Assembly (NCBI RefSeq): GCF_030653815.1 | Contig: NZ_JAURYQ010000003.1 | Span: forward strand, 1-64,000 | Source: Rhodoferax sp. | GTDB lineage: Bacteria > Pseudomonadota > Gammaproteobacteria > Burkholderiales > Burkholderiaceae_C | Reading direction: 5' to 3' | DNA: 64,000 nt | Part shown: positions 56,083 to 64,000 of the stretch, piece by piece | How the letters are laid out: every line of letters begins with the position of its first letter | How positions within the stretch are numbered: the first letter of the stretch is position 1 | Notes under the pieces: generated by a model | Databases searched by the model: none | Told to the model about the DNA's origin: nothing | Seen by the model: the letters and a program-made list of their open reading frames with translations, nothing else | Made by a program: the position numbers and the translations under genes

Positions 56083-56132
56083 GGGAGGTCTCCTGATTGG
56101 TGGTTCAAGTCTATGGAGTCACGCCGCCGCTG

Positions 56133-56187
56133 AAAACAAGCAAATCGCCTGAAATTAATGTGAAAATTCAGTCATATTGCTTGTTTT
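56133..56187. promoter_or_regulatory. Inverted repeat in the kamA/lrp divergent promoter
   Basis: AAAACAAGCAA at 56133-56143 and its exact complement at 56177-56187, with 33 bases between, so arm centres are 44 bases apart (about four helical turns). Inside lies a weaker CTGAAATT...AAATTCAG palindrome (about 56149-56172). The whole gap is AT-rich and only 114 bases long. Spacing and divergent position suit binding by the adjacent Lrp/AsnC protein, which could control both genes. Confidence 0.6.
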
Positions 56188-56196
56188 TAAAACACT

Positions 56197-56655
56197 ATGA
56201 CTCATCCACCTCAAAAACCCAATCTTGACGCGCTGGATTACCAATTGATCGAACTGCTCAAGGTCAATGCCCGGTTGCCCATGGTCAACCTGGCCAAGGC
56301 CCTGGGTTGTGCGCGCAGCACCGCCCAACTGCGGCTCAAGGCACTGGAAGACGCTGGCGTCATCACCGGTTATACCGTGGGCGTCAGCAGCCCGCGCGTG
56401 TCCCGTGGCTTGCGGGCCATGGTGCTGATTTCGATGGAATCCCAGAACGAGCCCGACGTGGTGCGCGCGCTGTCCAAGCGGCATGAAATCACCAAGCTGT
56501 ACTCGGTCAGTGGCCGCTACGACCTGTGCGCCATGCTGCTCACTGAATCGACCCAGGAACTCGATGCGGTGCTGGACAAAATTCGCGTCATCAAGGGCGT
56601 GGTGGACACGTTTTCAACCATCATGCTGTCGACCAAGCTCGACCGGCCCGAGTGA
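56197..56655 (+). CDS. Lrp/AsnC-family transcriptional regulator
   Basis: A 152-residue feast/famine regulator: N-terminal helix-turn-helix (residues 10-60; LDYQLIELLKVNARLPMVNLAKALGCARSTAQLRLKALEDAGVI split as usual) and C-terminal RAM ligand-binding domain (about 70-145, with TKLYSVSGRYDLCAML and the Gly-rich turn). Divergent from kamA, with the inverted repeat between them; lysine or another amino acid is the likely effector. Conservation of the RAM core suggests an active sensor. It may also control the importer and the cyclodeaminase gene. Confidence 0.9.
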   Translation: MTHPPQKPNLDALDYQLIELLKVNARLPMVNLAKALGCARSTAQLRLKALEDAGVITGYTVGVSSPRVSRGLRAMVLISMESQNEPDVVRALSKRHEITKLYSVSGRYDLCAMLLTESTQELDAVLDKIRVIKGVVDTFSTIMLSTKLDRPE

Positions 56656-56713
56656 CGCAACAAATTAGCCAGCATCAGGATCGGTTCTGTCAATGTGATA
56701 GAAAGCGATCCCT

Positions 56714-56739
56714 TTTTGATAACATTTTGACTATTTTGA
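56714..56739 (+). promoter_or_regulatory. Three phased TTTTGA boxes upstream of the cyclodeaminase-like gene
   Basis: TTTTGA occurs at 56714-56719, 56725-56730 and 56734-56739 in an otherwise AT-rich leader, 11 and 9 bases apart, about one helical turn each. Two of them (TTGATA at 56716, TTGACT at 56727) also resemble -35 hexamers. Phased A/T tracts are typical of Lrp binding and of curved promoter DNA. The gene starts 72 bases later. Confidence 0.35.
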
Positions 56740-56810
56740 ATTAAACCTGCCGATTTACATTGGCATGAGGGCTTGAGATACTGCTTTCCAACCAAGGAAA
56801 CCAGCCCATC

Positions 56811-57908
56811 ATGAAACTCCCTCAACTCGTCCAAACCCAATTTCTCAGCGTCCAGGACGTGGCCACCATCATCAACAAGATGGGCCTCAAAACTGTGTTC
56901 ATGCGCATGGCCGACTACATCCGCGCCGACTACCTGCGCTGGCACGATTTTGAAAAATGCGCCCGTGTGGCCAACCACTCGAAAGACGGCGTGATCGAAT
57001 TGATGCCGATCTCGGATGCCAAAAGTTACGCTTTCAAGTACGTCAACGGCCACCCCAAGAACACCATCAACGGCCTGCCCTGCGTGATGGCCTTTGGCGT
57101 GCTGGCCGATGTCGACACCGGCATTCCCGAATTCCTCAGTGAGTTGACCCTCAGCACGGCTTTGCGCACGGCGGCCATGTCGGCGGTGGCAGCGCAGGAA
57201 CTGGCGCGCCCTGACAGCAAATCAATGGCCTTGATCGGCAACGGCGCCCAGAGCGAATTCCAGGCGCTGGCGTTCCACTACCTGCTCGGCATCGAGGAAC
57301 TCCGTCTGTTCGACACCGACCCCAAGGCCACGGAAAAGCTGATCGCCAACCTGAAGTCAACGGCGCTGCGCCTGACGGTGTGCAGCAGCATTGCTGAGGC
57401 CGTGCGTGGTGCCGACATCGTGACCACCGTGACCGCAGACAAGACCAATGCCGCCATCCTGACCGCCGAAGATATTGAGGCCGGCATGCACATCAATGGC
57501 GTGGGTGGCGACTGCCCGGGCAAAACCGAACTGCATTCCGACGTGTTGCACCGCAGCGCGGTGTTTGTCGAGTACGAGCCGCAAACCCGTATCGAGGGCG
57601 ACTTGCAACACCTGCCGGCTGATTTTGAAGTCACTGAGCTCTGGCAGGTGCTGGCGCGCCAGGCCCCCGGTCGCCGTGACGCCGACCAGATCACGCTGTT
57701 TGATTCGGTCGGTTTCGCCTTGCAGGACTACTCCGCCCTGCGCTTCATGCGGGACGCCGCCAGGGAACTCGGCCTGGGCCAGGTGGTGTCGCTGATTCCC
57801 GAACTGGTCAACCCGAAAGACCTGTTCGTGTTGATTCACCCGGAAAACCATGAAGCTTCCAAGTCGCGTCAGCACCCGGATTTTTGCGCCATACTCGCAG
57901 CTGCCTGA
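56811..57908 (+). CDS. Ornithine cyclodeaminase / mu-crystallin-family protein
   Basis: A 365-residue NAD-binding protein of the OCD family: substrate loop FMRMADYI, conserved Lys/Asp in the first domain, and Rossmann motif ALIGNGAQSEFQ (about 139-150). GMHINGVGGDCPGKTELHSDVL follows. OCD converts ornithine to proline plus ammonia; lysine cyclodeaminase (to pipecolate) is in the same family. Its place beside Lrp and the lysine operon makes lysine or ornithine the expected substrate, but the choice cannot be made from sequence. The start of the AttH-like gene follows after 16 bases. Confidence 0.85.
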   Translation: MKLPQLVQTQFLSVQDVATIINKMGLKTVFMRMADYIRADYLRWHDFEKCARVANHSKDGVIELMPISDAKSYAFKYVNGHPKNTINGLPCVMAFGVLADVDTGIPEFLSELTLSTALRTAAMSAVAAQELARPDSKSMALIGNGAQSEFQALAFHYLLGIEELRLFDTDPKATEKLIANLKSTALRLTVCSSIAEAVRGADIVTTVTADKTNAAILTAEDIEAGMHINGVGGDCPGKTELHSDVLHRSAVFVEYEPQTRIEGDLQHLPADFEVTELWQVLARQAPGRRDADQITLFDSVGFALQDYSALRFMRDAARELGLGQVVSLIPELVNPKDLFVLIHPENHEASKSRQHPDFCAILAAA

Positions 57909-57924
57909 CAACCCCATCCAACGC

Positions 57925-59028
57925 ATGAACCGTCGAGATTGCCTGATCGCAAGTTTGAGCCTGCCGCTTTGGCCTGGGGCGGCGCAAGCCCAGGCCAGGC
58001 AGGCCTTGCAGTTCCCGCGTGACCTTGGCAGCCACCCCGACTTTGCCATCGAGTGGTGGTACATCACCGGGCACCTGCAGGCGGGGCAGCGCGAGTTTGG
58101 TTTTCAGATCACTTTTTTCAGGTCGCGTGTGCCGGTCACACAGGACATGCGCTCCAGCTTTGCCGCCAAACAACTGATCTTTGCCCATGCCGCCGTGACC
58201 GACGTGGCGGGCAAGCGCCTGTTGCACGACCAGCGCATTGCCCGCGCCTCGGGCAACGCCCAAATCGATCAGGCCACAGCCAGCGAAACAGACACTGACC
58301 TGCGCCTGGGCAACTGGCTGCTCAAGCGCGATGGCAATGGCGGCACCTACCAGACGCAGGCCAGCGGGTCGGACTTCTCGTTTCAACTGAAGCTGCGCGA
58401 GACCCAGCCGCTGCTGCTGCAAGGCGACCAGGGCTGGTCGCGCAAGGGACCCGAGGCCAGCCAGGCGAGTTATTACTACAGCCTGCCGCAGTTACAGGTC
58501 AACGGTCAACTGAGCCTGGGCGAGCAAACGCTGCCAGTGCAGGGACAGGCGTGGCTCGACCACGAGTGGAGCCGGTCGCTGATGCACCCGGATGCGGTGG
58601 GTTGGGACTGGATCGGCATGAATCTGCTGGATGGCAGCGCGCTGACGGCCTTCAGATTACGCACCAAAGACGGCACCGCGCTGTGGGCCGGCGGCTCGCT
58701 GCGTGCGCCGGGGTCAACCCAAGCCGAAATTTTTGGCCCCGAAGATGTCATCTTCACGCCGCAGCGCCAATGGAAAAGCCCGGCCAGCGGCACCAGCTAC
58801 CCGGTGCAGTGGTTAGTGCAGATCAGGCGCGCACAGCCCAAGACAGGTTTGAAAGAACCCGAGCGCTACACCGTCAGCGCCGTCATCGACAACCAGGAAC
58901 TCGATAGCCGTCAGTCCACCGGCGCCATTTACTGGGAAGGCCTGAGCGAGTTGCGAGACAGCCGCGGCACGGTGGTTGGGCGCGGGTATCTGGAGATGAC
59001 GGGGTATGCGAGCCCGTTGCAACTTTGA
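57925..59028 (+). CDS. AttH/CrtC-like exported lipocalin-type protein
   Basis: A 367-residue protein of the AttH/hydroxyneurosporene-synthase (CrtC) fold: two calycin-like barrels, with the opening EWWYITGHL pattern and the inner WLDHEWSRS motif. An N-terminal MNRRD...PGAAQAQA segment looks like a signal peptide, possibly of the twin-arginine type. Such proteins normally accompany an FtsX permease plus LolD-type ATPase (AttEFGH locus), which here lie at 40859 and 33513. I start at ATG 57925. No carotenoid genes are in the window, so a hydratase function is unlikely. Confidence 0.82.
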   Translation: MNRRDCLIASLSLPLWPGAAQAQARQALQFPRDLGSHPDFAIEWWYITGHLQAGQREFGFQITFFRSRVPVTQDMRSSFAAKQLIFAHAAVTDVAGKRLLHDQRIARASGNAQIDQATASETDTDLRLGNWLLKRDGNGGTYQTQASGSDFSFQLKLRETQPLLLQGDQGWSRKGPEASQASYYYSLPQLQVNGQLSLGEQTLPVQGQAWLDHEWSRSLMHPDAVGWDWIGMNLLDGSALTAFRLRTKDGTALWAGGSLRAPGSTQAEIFGPEDVIFTPQRQWKSPASGTSYPVQWLVQIRRAQPKTGLKEPERYTVSAVIDNQELDSRQSTGAIYWEGLSELRDSRGTVVGRGYLEMTGYASPLQL

Positions 59029-59223
59029 ATTTTTTTATTCCAGGCGCCGCAGCTTGAAACCGACGTTCGGCAATTGATCGCCAGGGTCGCACCCGCTTCA
59101 CACCGCTTTCCAACCTCATTTCAGTCGAACTAAACGGACCGGTCAGTGCCCTGAAGCAGAAGTATGGCCATCCCAATTCGTCGCCTGATAGGTGGCAGTC
59201 AACATCTTGTCAGCACAAGTACT

Positions 59224-59598
59224 TCACATCACCATCGCTTCGAGGCGGAAAATGCCTGCAGATGCTCGAATCTCTTTCATGTGACCATGACCTGGAAGAA
59301 TCTTGGTTTCTATCGTCACAAGTCCGACTTGTGCCAACTGGTCTACATCACGTTTGACGGCGCTGCGATCGCGATGCAGTCGCCCGGCGATGGCTGTGAT
59401 CGAACCCGGTTCACCCTTGACACTGCGGAACACGTCAAGTCGGCTGGCAGTCAGCAGGCGCAGGAGATCGGCAGGCTCTTCAAAGCTGACAGTGCGTTCC
59501 TCTGGCATCGGTTGACCAGCGTCAGCCAATCGTGCCAAGACCTTCCCTCGGCGAAAGAAATCTTGTTCGTTGCTTGCTTTAAGGGTGACATTTTTCAT
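59224..59598 (-). CDS. Winged-helix DNA-binding antitoxin (TumA-like)
   Basis: A 124-residue MarR-like winged-helix protein: LLRLLTASRLDVFRSV, then GSITAIAGRLHRDRSAVKRDVDQLAQVGLV (recognition helix), then the wing TKILPGHGHMKE. It is the usual partner of DUF6516 (TumE) toxins. I start at ATG 59598 with CAGGAG upstream; its first four bases overlap the toxin stop. It probably represses the pair. Confidence 0.75.
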   Translation of the reverse strand: MKNVTLKASNEQDFFRRGKVLARLADAGQPMPEERTVSFEEPADLLRLLTASRLDVFRSVKGEPGSITAIAGRLHRDRSAVKRDVDQLAQVGLVTIETKILPGHGHMKEIRASAGIFRLEAMVM

Positions 59599-59891
59599 CC
59601 TGTGCTCCTGAGTGCAGTCCAATCGGTCTGAAACTGATCTTCGATGTCGTCAAAACTCGTGAATTCAACCGCAGCCACAACACCGAAATAGTGCCGGTGG
59701 TGATACCCATGCTGGTTGTCATAACCGACCACGCGTCCGTTATCAGCACCGTGCATTGCATGATTGACATAGGCAAGGTTGTAACGAGTCACCTGACCTT
59801 GCGCATCAACCCAAATTTCACGTCGAAGCTGATCATTCCCACGCTTTTGCGTGATGTGGTGCGTATCGTCGACAATTTTTCGATCAGCCAT
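59595..59891 (-). CDS. TumE-type (DUF6516) toxin
   Basis: A 98-residue protein: NDQLRREIWVDAQGQVTRYNLAYVNHAM, then GRVVGYDNQHGYHHRHYFG, a His/Asp/Tyr-rich stretch typical of DUF6516/TumE toxins, then an acidic tail. I start at ATG 59891, the family-like beginning; there is no clear ribosome site, and a GATAAT hexamer sits close upstream, so a leaderless start is possible. It precedes its antitoxin, toxin first. The pair is less GC-rich than mutS and looks acquired. Confidence 0.72.
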   Translation of the reverse strand: MADRKIVDDTHHITQKRGNDQLRREIWVDAQGQVTRYNLAYVNHAMHGADNGRVVGYDNQHGYHHRHYFGVVAAVEFTSFDDIEDQFQTDWTALRSTG

Positions 59892-60150
59892 GACATATAT
59901 TATCGTGGCTGTCTCCCGGGCATGGTTTGATTTGTCGGACTGCAGGGCACATTGAGATGGGTCCCAACATCGGCTCAGTCGCTTGACCTTCAGCCGCGTG
60001 AGAAGGATTTCGATGACTGCAGTCCCCGTATCAGCAATTCGGACTCCCATCTACGTGACTCTTAAAGTCTGAAGTCAACGAATGCGATGACGTTCACGCT
60101 TTATTGGGGAACATTGATGTTGTGCAGTTGAAGTTGCTAGACTCCAAGCG

Positions 60151-62781
60151 ATGACCGATACAGAAAAGCACACCCCCATGATGGCCCAGTACCTGGGCCT
60201 GAAAGCAGATTACCCCGACACCCTGCTGTTCTACCGCATGGGCGACTTCTACGAGCTGTTTTTTGCCGATGCCGAAAAAGCCGCGCGGCTGCTCAACATC
60301 ACGCTGACGCAGCGCGGCCAGTCGGCGGGTGCGCCGGTGGTGATGGCGGGCGTGCCTTTTCATTCTGTCGACACCTACCTGGCACGGCTTATCAAGCTGG
60401 GTGAATCGGTGGCCATTTGCGAGCAGGTGGGCGATGTGGCCACCAGCAAAGGCCCGGTAGAGCGCAAGGTGGTGCGGGTGGTGACGCCCGGCACGCTGAC
60501 CGACCTGGAACTGCTGGGTGACAAAACCGAGTCGATGTTGCTGGCGGTGCACCAGGGCGCGCGCAACAGCTGCGGCCTGGCCTGGCTGAGCGTCACCCAG
60601 GGCGAGGTGCACTTGGCCGAGTGCACGCCCGACGAACTCGCCGACTGGGTGGGCCGCATTGCGCCGGGCGAGCTGATCTTCAGCGCCGGTGCCACGCCCG
60701 CCTTCGAGGCCCGGCTGCGCGCGCTGCCCGTGGCCGGCGCGGTGTCGATCTCGGTGCGCCCCGACTGGCAATTTGACGCCGGTCTGGGCCAGCGCAAGCT
60801 GCTGGAGCATTTGCAGGCCGCCAGTCTGGCGCCCTGGCAAGCGCAGGACCTGATGCAGGCGCAAGCCGCCGCCAGCGCGCTGCTGGCCTACGCCGAGCAC
60901 ACCCAGGGCCGCGCGCTCACCCACGTCCACCGCGTGCGGGTGCAACGCGCGGGCGAACTCATCGACCTGCCACCCAGCACCCGGCGCAACCTGGAACTGC
61001 TGCAAACCCTGCGCGGTGAAGACAGCCCCACCCTGTTTTCCCTGCTCGACACCTGCATGACCGGCATGGGCAGCCGGCTGCTGAAAAGCTGGCTGGTGTC
61101 GCCCAAGCGCGACCGCACCGAGGCCCGGCAACGCCTGGGCGCCATTGCCGCCCTGCGCGACGGCCCCGCCCTGACAGCGGGCACCGGACCCTGGGCCAGG
61201 CTGCGTGACAAGCTCAAGGGCAGCACTGACGTCGAGCGCATCACCGCGCGCATCGCGCTACGCCAGGTGCGCCCGCGCGAACTGGTCGGCCTGCAGTTGA
61301 CCCTGCAAAGAACCCAGTTGCTGGCCCCGGCCTTGCAGGGCCTTGAGACCTACTTGACGAGCCTGGCCAACAACCTGCTGCCGCCAAGCGGTTGCGCCGA
61401 GTTGCTGCAGCGCGCCATCGCCCCCGAGCCCGCGGCGCTGGTGCGCGACGGCGGTGTCATTGCCGTAGGCTTTGACGCCGACCTCGACGAACTGCGCGCC
61501 ATCCAGACCAACTGCGACAGCTTTTTACTGGACCTGGAAACCCGCGAGAAAGCGCGCACCGGCATTGCCAATCTGCGCGTGCAGTTCAACCGCGTGCACG
61601 GTTTTTTCATCGAGGTGTCGCAAGGCCAGCTTGACAAGGTGCCCGACGACTACCGGCGCCGCCAGACCCTGAAAAACGCCGAGCGCTTCATCACGCCCGA
61701 ACTCAAGGCCTTTGAAGACAAGGCGCTCAGCGCCCAGGAGCGCGCCCTGGCGCGCGAGAAATTTCTTTACGAGCAGGTGCTCGATGCCTTGCAGCCCTTT
61801 GTGCCTGCATTGACTGAGCTGGCGCGCGCGCTGGCCACGCTCGACGCGCTGTGCGCTTTGAGTGAGCGCAGCCTGACGCTGGACTGGTGCGCGCCCCAGT
61901 TGGCCAAAGAGCCCTGCCTGGACATCGAGGCCGGTCGCCACCCGGTGGTGCAGGCGCGGCTGGCCGAGACCAGCGCCGGGGCCTTTATTGCCAACGACAC
62001 GCATCTGGGCCCCAAGCAGCGCATGCAGATCATCACCGGGCCCAACATGGGCGGCAAATCCACCTACATGCGCCAGATCGCGGTGATCACGCTGCTGGCC
62101 AGCATGGGCAGTTATGTGCCAGCCAAACGTTGCCGGCTGGGACCGATCGATGCCATCCACACCCGCATTGGCGCGGCCGACGATCTGGCCAACGCCCAGT
62201 CGACCTTCATGCTGGAGATGACCGAGGCCGCGCAAATCTTGCATGCGGCCACGCCCAACTCGCTGGTGCTGATGGATGAAATCGGCCGCGGCACCAGCAC
62301 CTTTGATGGCCTGGCGCTGGCCTCGGCCATCGCCACCCAGCTGCATGACAAGACCCAGGCTTACACCCTGTTTGCCACGCATTACTTCGAGTTGACCGAA
62401 TTCCCCACGACACACCATGGCGCCATCAACGTGCATGTGAGCGCGGCCGAATCGGGCCGCAACATTATTTTTCTGCACGAAATCCAGCCCGGTCCGGCGA
62501 GTAAAAGTTATGGGGTTCAGGTGGCGCGACTGGCGGGCATGCCGGCTACCGTGCTGAACCAGGCCCGCCAGACACTGGCGGCGCTGGAGGCGCAGGCGTC
62601 AACCCAGCAGGCGCAGATCGATTTGTTTGCCCTGCCCGCGGTGACCGAAATCGTGACCAGTAGCGCGGTAGAGAATGCGCTCGAAGCCATCAACCCCGAT
62701 GACTTGAGCCCGCGTGAAGCCTTGGAAGCACTTTATCAATTAAAGAAAATGAGCCATGCTGCCAACAAAGCGCCGGGCTGA
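60151..62781 (+). CDS. mutS: DNA mismatch repair protein MutS
   Basis: An 876-residue mismatch sensor and ATPase. The N-terminal mismatch-binding domain has the wedge Phe-x-Glu in [11 protein letters not shown] (residues about 27-37). Connector and lever domains follow. The C-terminal ATPase has GPNMGGKST at about 630-638, [12 protein letters not shown] (Walker B and signature) and the dimerisation helix-turn-helix. There is no sign of frameshift. Convergent with the tRNA-Pro gene; the hairpin between them is in the next entry. Confidence 0.97.
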   Translation: MTDTEKHTPMMAQYLGLKADYPDTLLFYRMGDFYELFFADAEKAARLLNITLTQRGQSAGAPVVMAGVPFHSVDTYLARLIKLGESVAICEQVGDVATSKGPVERKVVRVVTPGTLTDLELLGDKTESMLLAVHQGARNSCGLAWLSVTQGEVHLAECTPDELADWVGRIAPGELIFSAGATPAFEARLRALPVAGAVSISVRPDWQFDAGLGQRKLLEHLQAASLAPWQAQDLMQAQAAASALLAYAEHTQGRALTHVHRVRVQRAGELIDLPPSTRRNLELLQTLRGEDSPTLFSLLDTCMTGMGSRLLKSWLVSPKRDRTEARQRLGAIAALRDGPALTAGTGPWARLRDKLKGSTDVERITARIALRQVRPRELVGLQLTLQRTQLLAPALQGLETYLTSLANNLLPPSGCAELLQRAIAPEPAALVRDGGVIAVGFDADLDELRAIQTNCDSFLLDLETREKARTGIANLRVQFNRVHGFFIEVSQGQLDKVPDDYRRRQTLKNAERFITPELKAFEDKALSAQERALAREKFLYEQVLDALQPFVPALTELARALATLDALCALSERSLTLDWCAPQLAKEPCLDIEAGRHPVVQARLAETSAGAFIANDTHLGPKQRMQIITGPNMGGKSTYMRQIAVITLLASMGSYVPAKRCRLGPIDAIHTRIGAADDLANAQSTFMLEMTEAAQILHAATPNSLVLMDEIGRGTSTFDGLALASAIATQLHDKTQAYTLFATHYFELTEFPTTHHGAINVHVSAAESGRNIIFLHEIQPGPASKSYGVQVARLAGMPATVLNQARQTLAALEAQASTQQAQIDLFALPAVTEIVTSSAVENALEAINPDDLSPREALEALYQLKKMSHAANKAPG

Positions 62782-62793
62782 GCACCAAAAACA

Positions 62794-62824
62794 AAGGCTC
62801 ATCGGTCAAAAACCGACGAGCCTT
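62794..62824 (-). terminator. Terminator of the tRNA-Pro gene (minus strand)
   Basis: Arms of 13 bases (62794-62806 and 62812-62824) are complementary with one mismatch, with a five-base loop. On the minus strand the stem is followed by TTTGTTTTT, so it should end the tRNA transcript. It starts 13 bases after the mutS stop and may also stop mutS transcription, although there is no T-tract on that side. Confidence 0.75.
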
Positions 62825-62831
62825 GAAATAA

Positions 62832-62908
<77 letters not shown>

Positions 62909-62983
62909 ACTCAGGTATTGTAATCGCTGGCGCCGCCGTTTTTGAATGCCACCCGCCATGCAAACCCCTTGCACCACAGTTAA

Positions 62984-63748
62984 ATGACAGACGACGCTGC
63001 CCCATTGCCCTGGCTGGCTGGCGGTGAGCCTTTTCCACCGGTGGATTCAGCGTGGGGTCTTGACGCGGTGGCGCCAGGTCTGTTGTGCGCAGGCGCCGAT
63101 TTGTCCGTCGGTACGCTCCAGGCAGCCTACCGCAACGGCATCTTTCCCTGGTTCAGTGCCGGACAGCCTATTTTGTGGTGGAGCCCGGCGCCACGCATGG
63201 TGCTTGAAGTCGATCAGTTCAAGCTGTCACCCTCGTTGAAAAAAACCCTGAAAAAATTCGCCAGTGATCCTGCTTGCGAGATCCGCATTGACAGCGCCTT
63301 TGCCCGGGTGATCCAGTCCTGTGCATCCAGCCCAAGGCACGGCGCGCACGGAACCTGGATCGTGTCCGACATGATCGATGCTTACATCGCGCTGCACCAG
63401 GCTGGTTTTGCCCACAGCATCGAGACCTGGGTCAAAGGTGAATTGGCAGGCGGCCTGTATTGTGTCGCGATCGGGCAGTCGGTGTTTGGCGAGTCGATGT
63501 TTTACCGCCAGCCCGACGCCTCCAAAATTGCCCTGGCGGCCCTGGTCAGTCTGTGCCGCCATCATCAGATCAGCCAGATCGATTGCCAGCAAAACACGGC
63601 ACATCTCAAGTCGTTGGGTGCGCACGAAATTTCCCGGGCTGAGTTTGTCAAACGGGTTGACGACTTGTCCGGACGCCCTGCGCCCGACTGGCATTTCAAG
63701 TCCCTATACTGGCAGGAACTCTTTGCTTTCAATACGGCCCCAGCGTGA
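62984..63748 (+). CDS. aat: Leucyl/phenylalanyl-tRNA-protein transferase
   Basis: Adds Leu or Phe to N-terminal Arg/Lys of proteins, sending them to ClpAP (N-degron pathway). The 254-residue protein has the family core: [33 protein letters not shown], then [22 protein letters not shown] and [10 protein letters not shown], and the C-terminal [15 protein letters not shown]. The start ATG is 75 bases after the tRNA 5' end. Its stop overlaps the GTG of the next gene (GTGA). Confidence 0.95.
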   Translation: MTDDAAPLPWLAGGEPFPPVDSAWGLDAVAPGLLCAGADLSVGTLQAAYRNGIFPWFSAGQPILWWSPAPRMVLEVDQFKLSPSLKKTLKKFASDPACEIRIDSAFARVIQSCASSPRHGAHGTWIVSDMIDAYIALHQAGFAHSIETWVKGELAGGLYCVAIGQSVFGESMFYRQPDASKIALAALVSLCRHHQISQIDCQQNTAHLKSLGAHEISRAEFVKRVDDLSGRPAPDWHFKSLYWQELFAFNTAPA

Positions 63749-64000
63749 ATCAGTCCCAGGAAACAGCGCTCAAAACTTTGCAGTTTTATGCCACGGCAGA
63801 CTACCCCTGCAGTTATCTGCATGGGCAGATCGCCCGCTCGCAGGTGGCCACGCCCGCGCATCTGATCGACACCGCGGGCTACTCGGTGCTGATGCGCCAT
63901 GGTTTCAGGCGTAGCGGCCTGTTTTATTACCGCCCTCATTGTGATCAATGCCAGGCCTGCCGCTCGCTGCGTTTGCCGGTGGCCGAGTTCCAGCCGGACC
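63745..64000 (+). CDS. bpt: Aspartate/glutamate leucyltransferase Bpt (ATE family), 3' end outside window
   Basis: About 85 N-terminal residues are visible. They show [12 protein letters not shown], then [24 protein letters not shown] with the Cys pairs that characterise the ATE/Bpt N-terminus. Bpt moves Leu from tRNA to N-terminal Asp/Glu, complementing Aat. The GTG start overlaps the aat stop by four bases. The rest of the gene (usually about 240 residues) lies beyond the window. Confidence 0.92.
   Translation, partial: MNQSQETALKTLQFYATADYPCSYLHGQIARSQVATPAHLIDTAGYSVLMRHGFRRSGLFYYRPHCDQCQACRSLRLPVAEFQPD

Overview
The window reads as one contiguous piece of a betaproteobacterial chromosome. 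High GC, dense short-overlap operons and the gene content (intracellular PHB depolymerase, methylmalonyl-CoA pathway, class 2 dihydroorotate dehydrogenase, Bcr-type efflux, mutS / tRNA-Pro / aat / bpt) suggest Burkholderiales, most likely a Comamonadaceae relative such as Rhodoferax or Polaromonas. That placement is an inference from reading; no database search was run. I see no rRNA, prophage, insertion sequence or CRISPR array.

Layout. 1-5.4 kb: 3' part of mfd, an NRDE/TANGO2-like gene, a VapBC toxin-antitoxin pair, serB and an mlaF-type ATPase without its usual mla partners. 5.4-15.3 kb: a diguanylate cyclase, a TrpB2-type synthase, rpiA, pyrD, an L-2-hydroxyglutarate dehydrogenase-like flavoprotein, an aromatic aminotransferase, a DUF2520 protein and phaZ. 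A REP-like inverted repeat lies between pyrD and the flavoprotein. 15.3-24.2 kb: an RnfB-like ferredoxin, then a minus-strand propionate module (methylmalonyl-CoA mutase, meaB, pccB, pccA and a VOC protein that may be the epimerase) with a divergent GntR regulator. 24.2-35.9 kb: ribD, riboflavin synthase, a PIN/RHH toxin-antitoxin pair, a PAS-GGDEF protein, a secreted triple beta/gamma-crystallin protein, an MFS pump, miaA, an ABC ATPase and a pabBC fusion. 35.9-40.7 kb: an accessory block with a small monooxygenase, a c-type cytochrome, an E1 alpha/beta pair without E2/E3, and two flavin-split-barrel proteins, one fused to GAF and winged-helix domains. 40.9-44.9 kb: an FtsX-type permease and a two-domain kinase.

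45-56.7 kb is the most interesting part. A polar amino acid ABC importer, with an AstE-like hydrolase inside its operon, faces a seven-gene minus-strand operon: kamA, kdd, a P-loop protein, kamD, kamE, kal, kce. Together these encode the 3,5-diaminohexanoate route of lysine degradation known from fermenting Clostridia and Fusobacteria. An Lrp/AsnC regulator is divergent from kamA, with an inverted repeat in the shared promoter. Lysine would be imported, rearranged twice (radical-SAM/PLP, then B12/PLP), oxidised, split with acetyl-CoA and deaminated to acetoacetate plus crotonyl-CoA. Both products fit the PHB and beta-oxidation metabolism of this kind of organism.

56.8-64 kb: an ornithine-cyclodeaminase-like gene, an AttH/CrtC-like exported protein, a TumE-like toxin-antitoxin pair, mutS, tRNA-Pro(TGG), and the N-degron aminoacyl-transferases aat and bpt (cut by the window end). 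The ABC ATPase (33.5 kb), FtsX permease (40.9 kb) and AttH-like protein (57.9 kb) look like scattered members of one ancestral AttEFGH-type export locus, interrupted by the accessory block and the lysine island.
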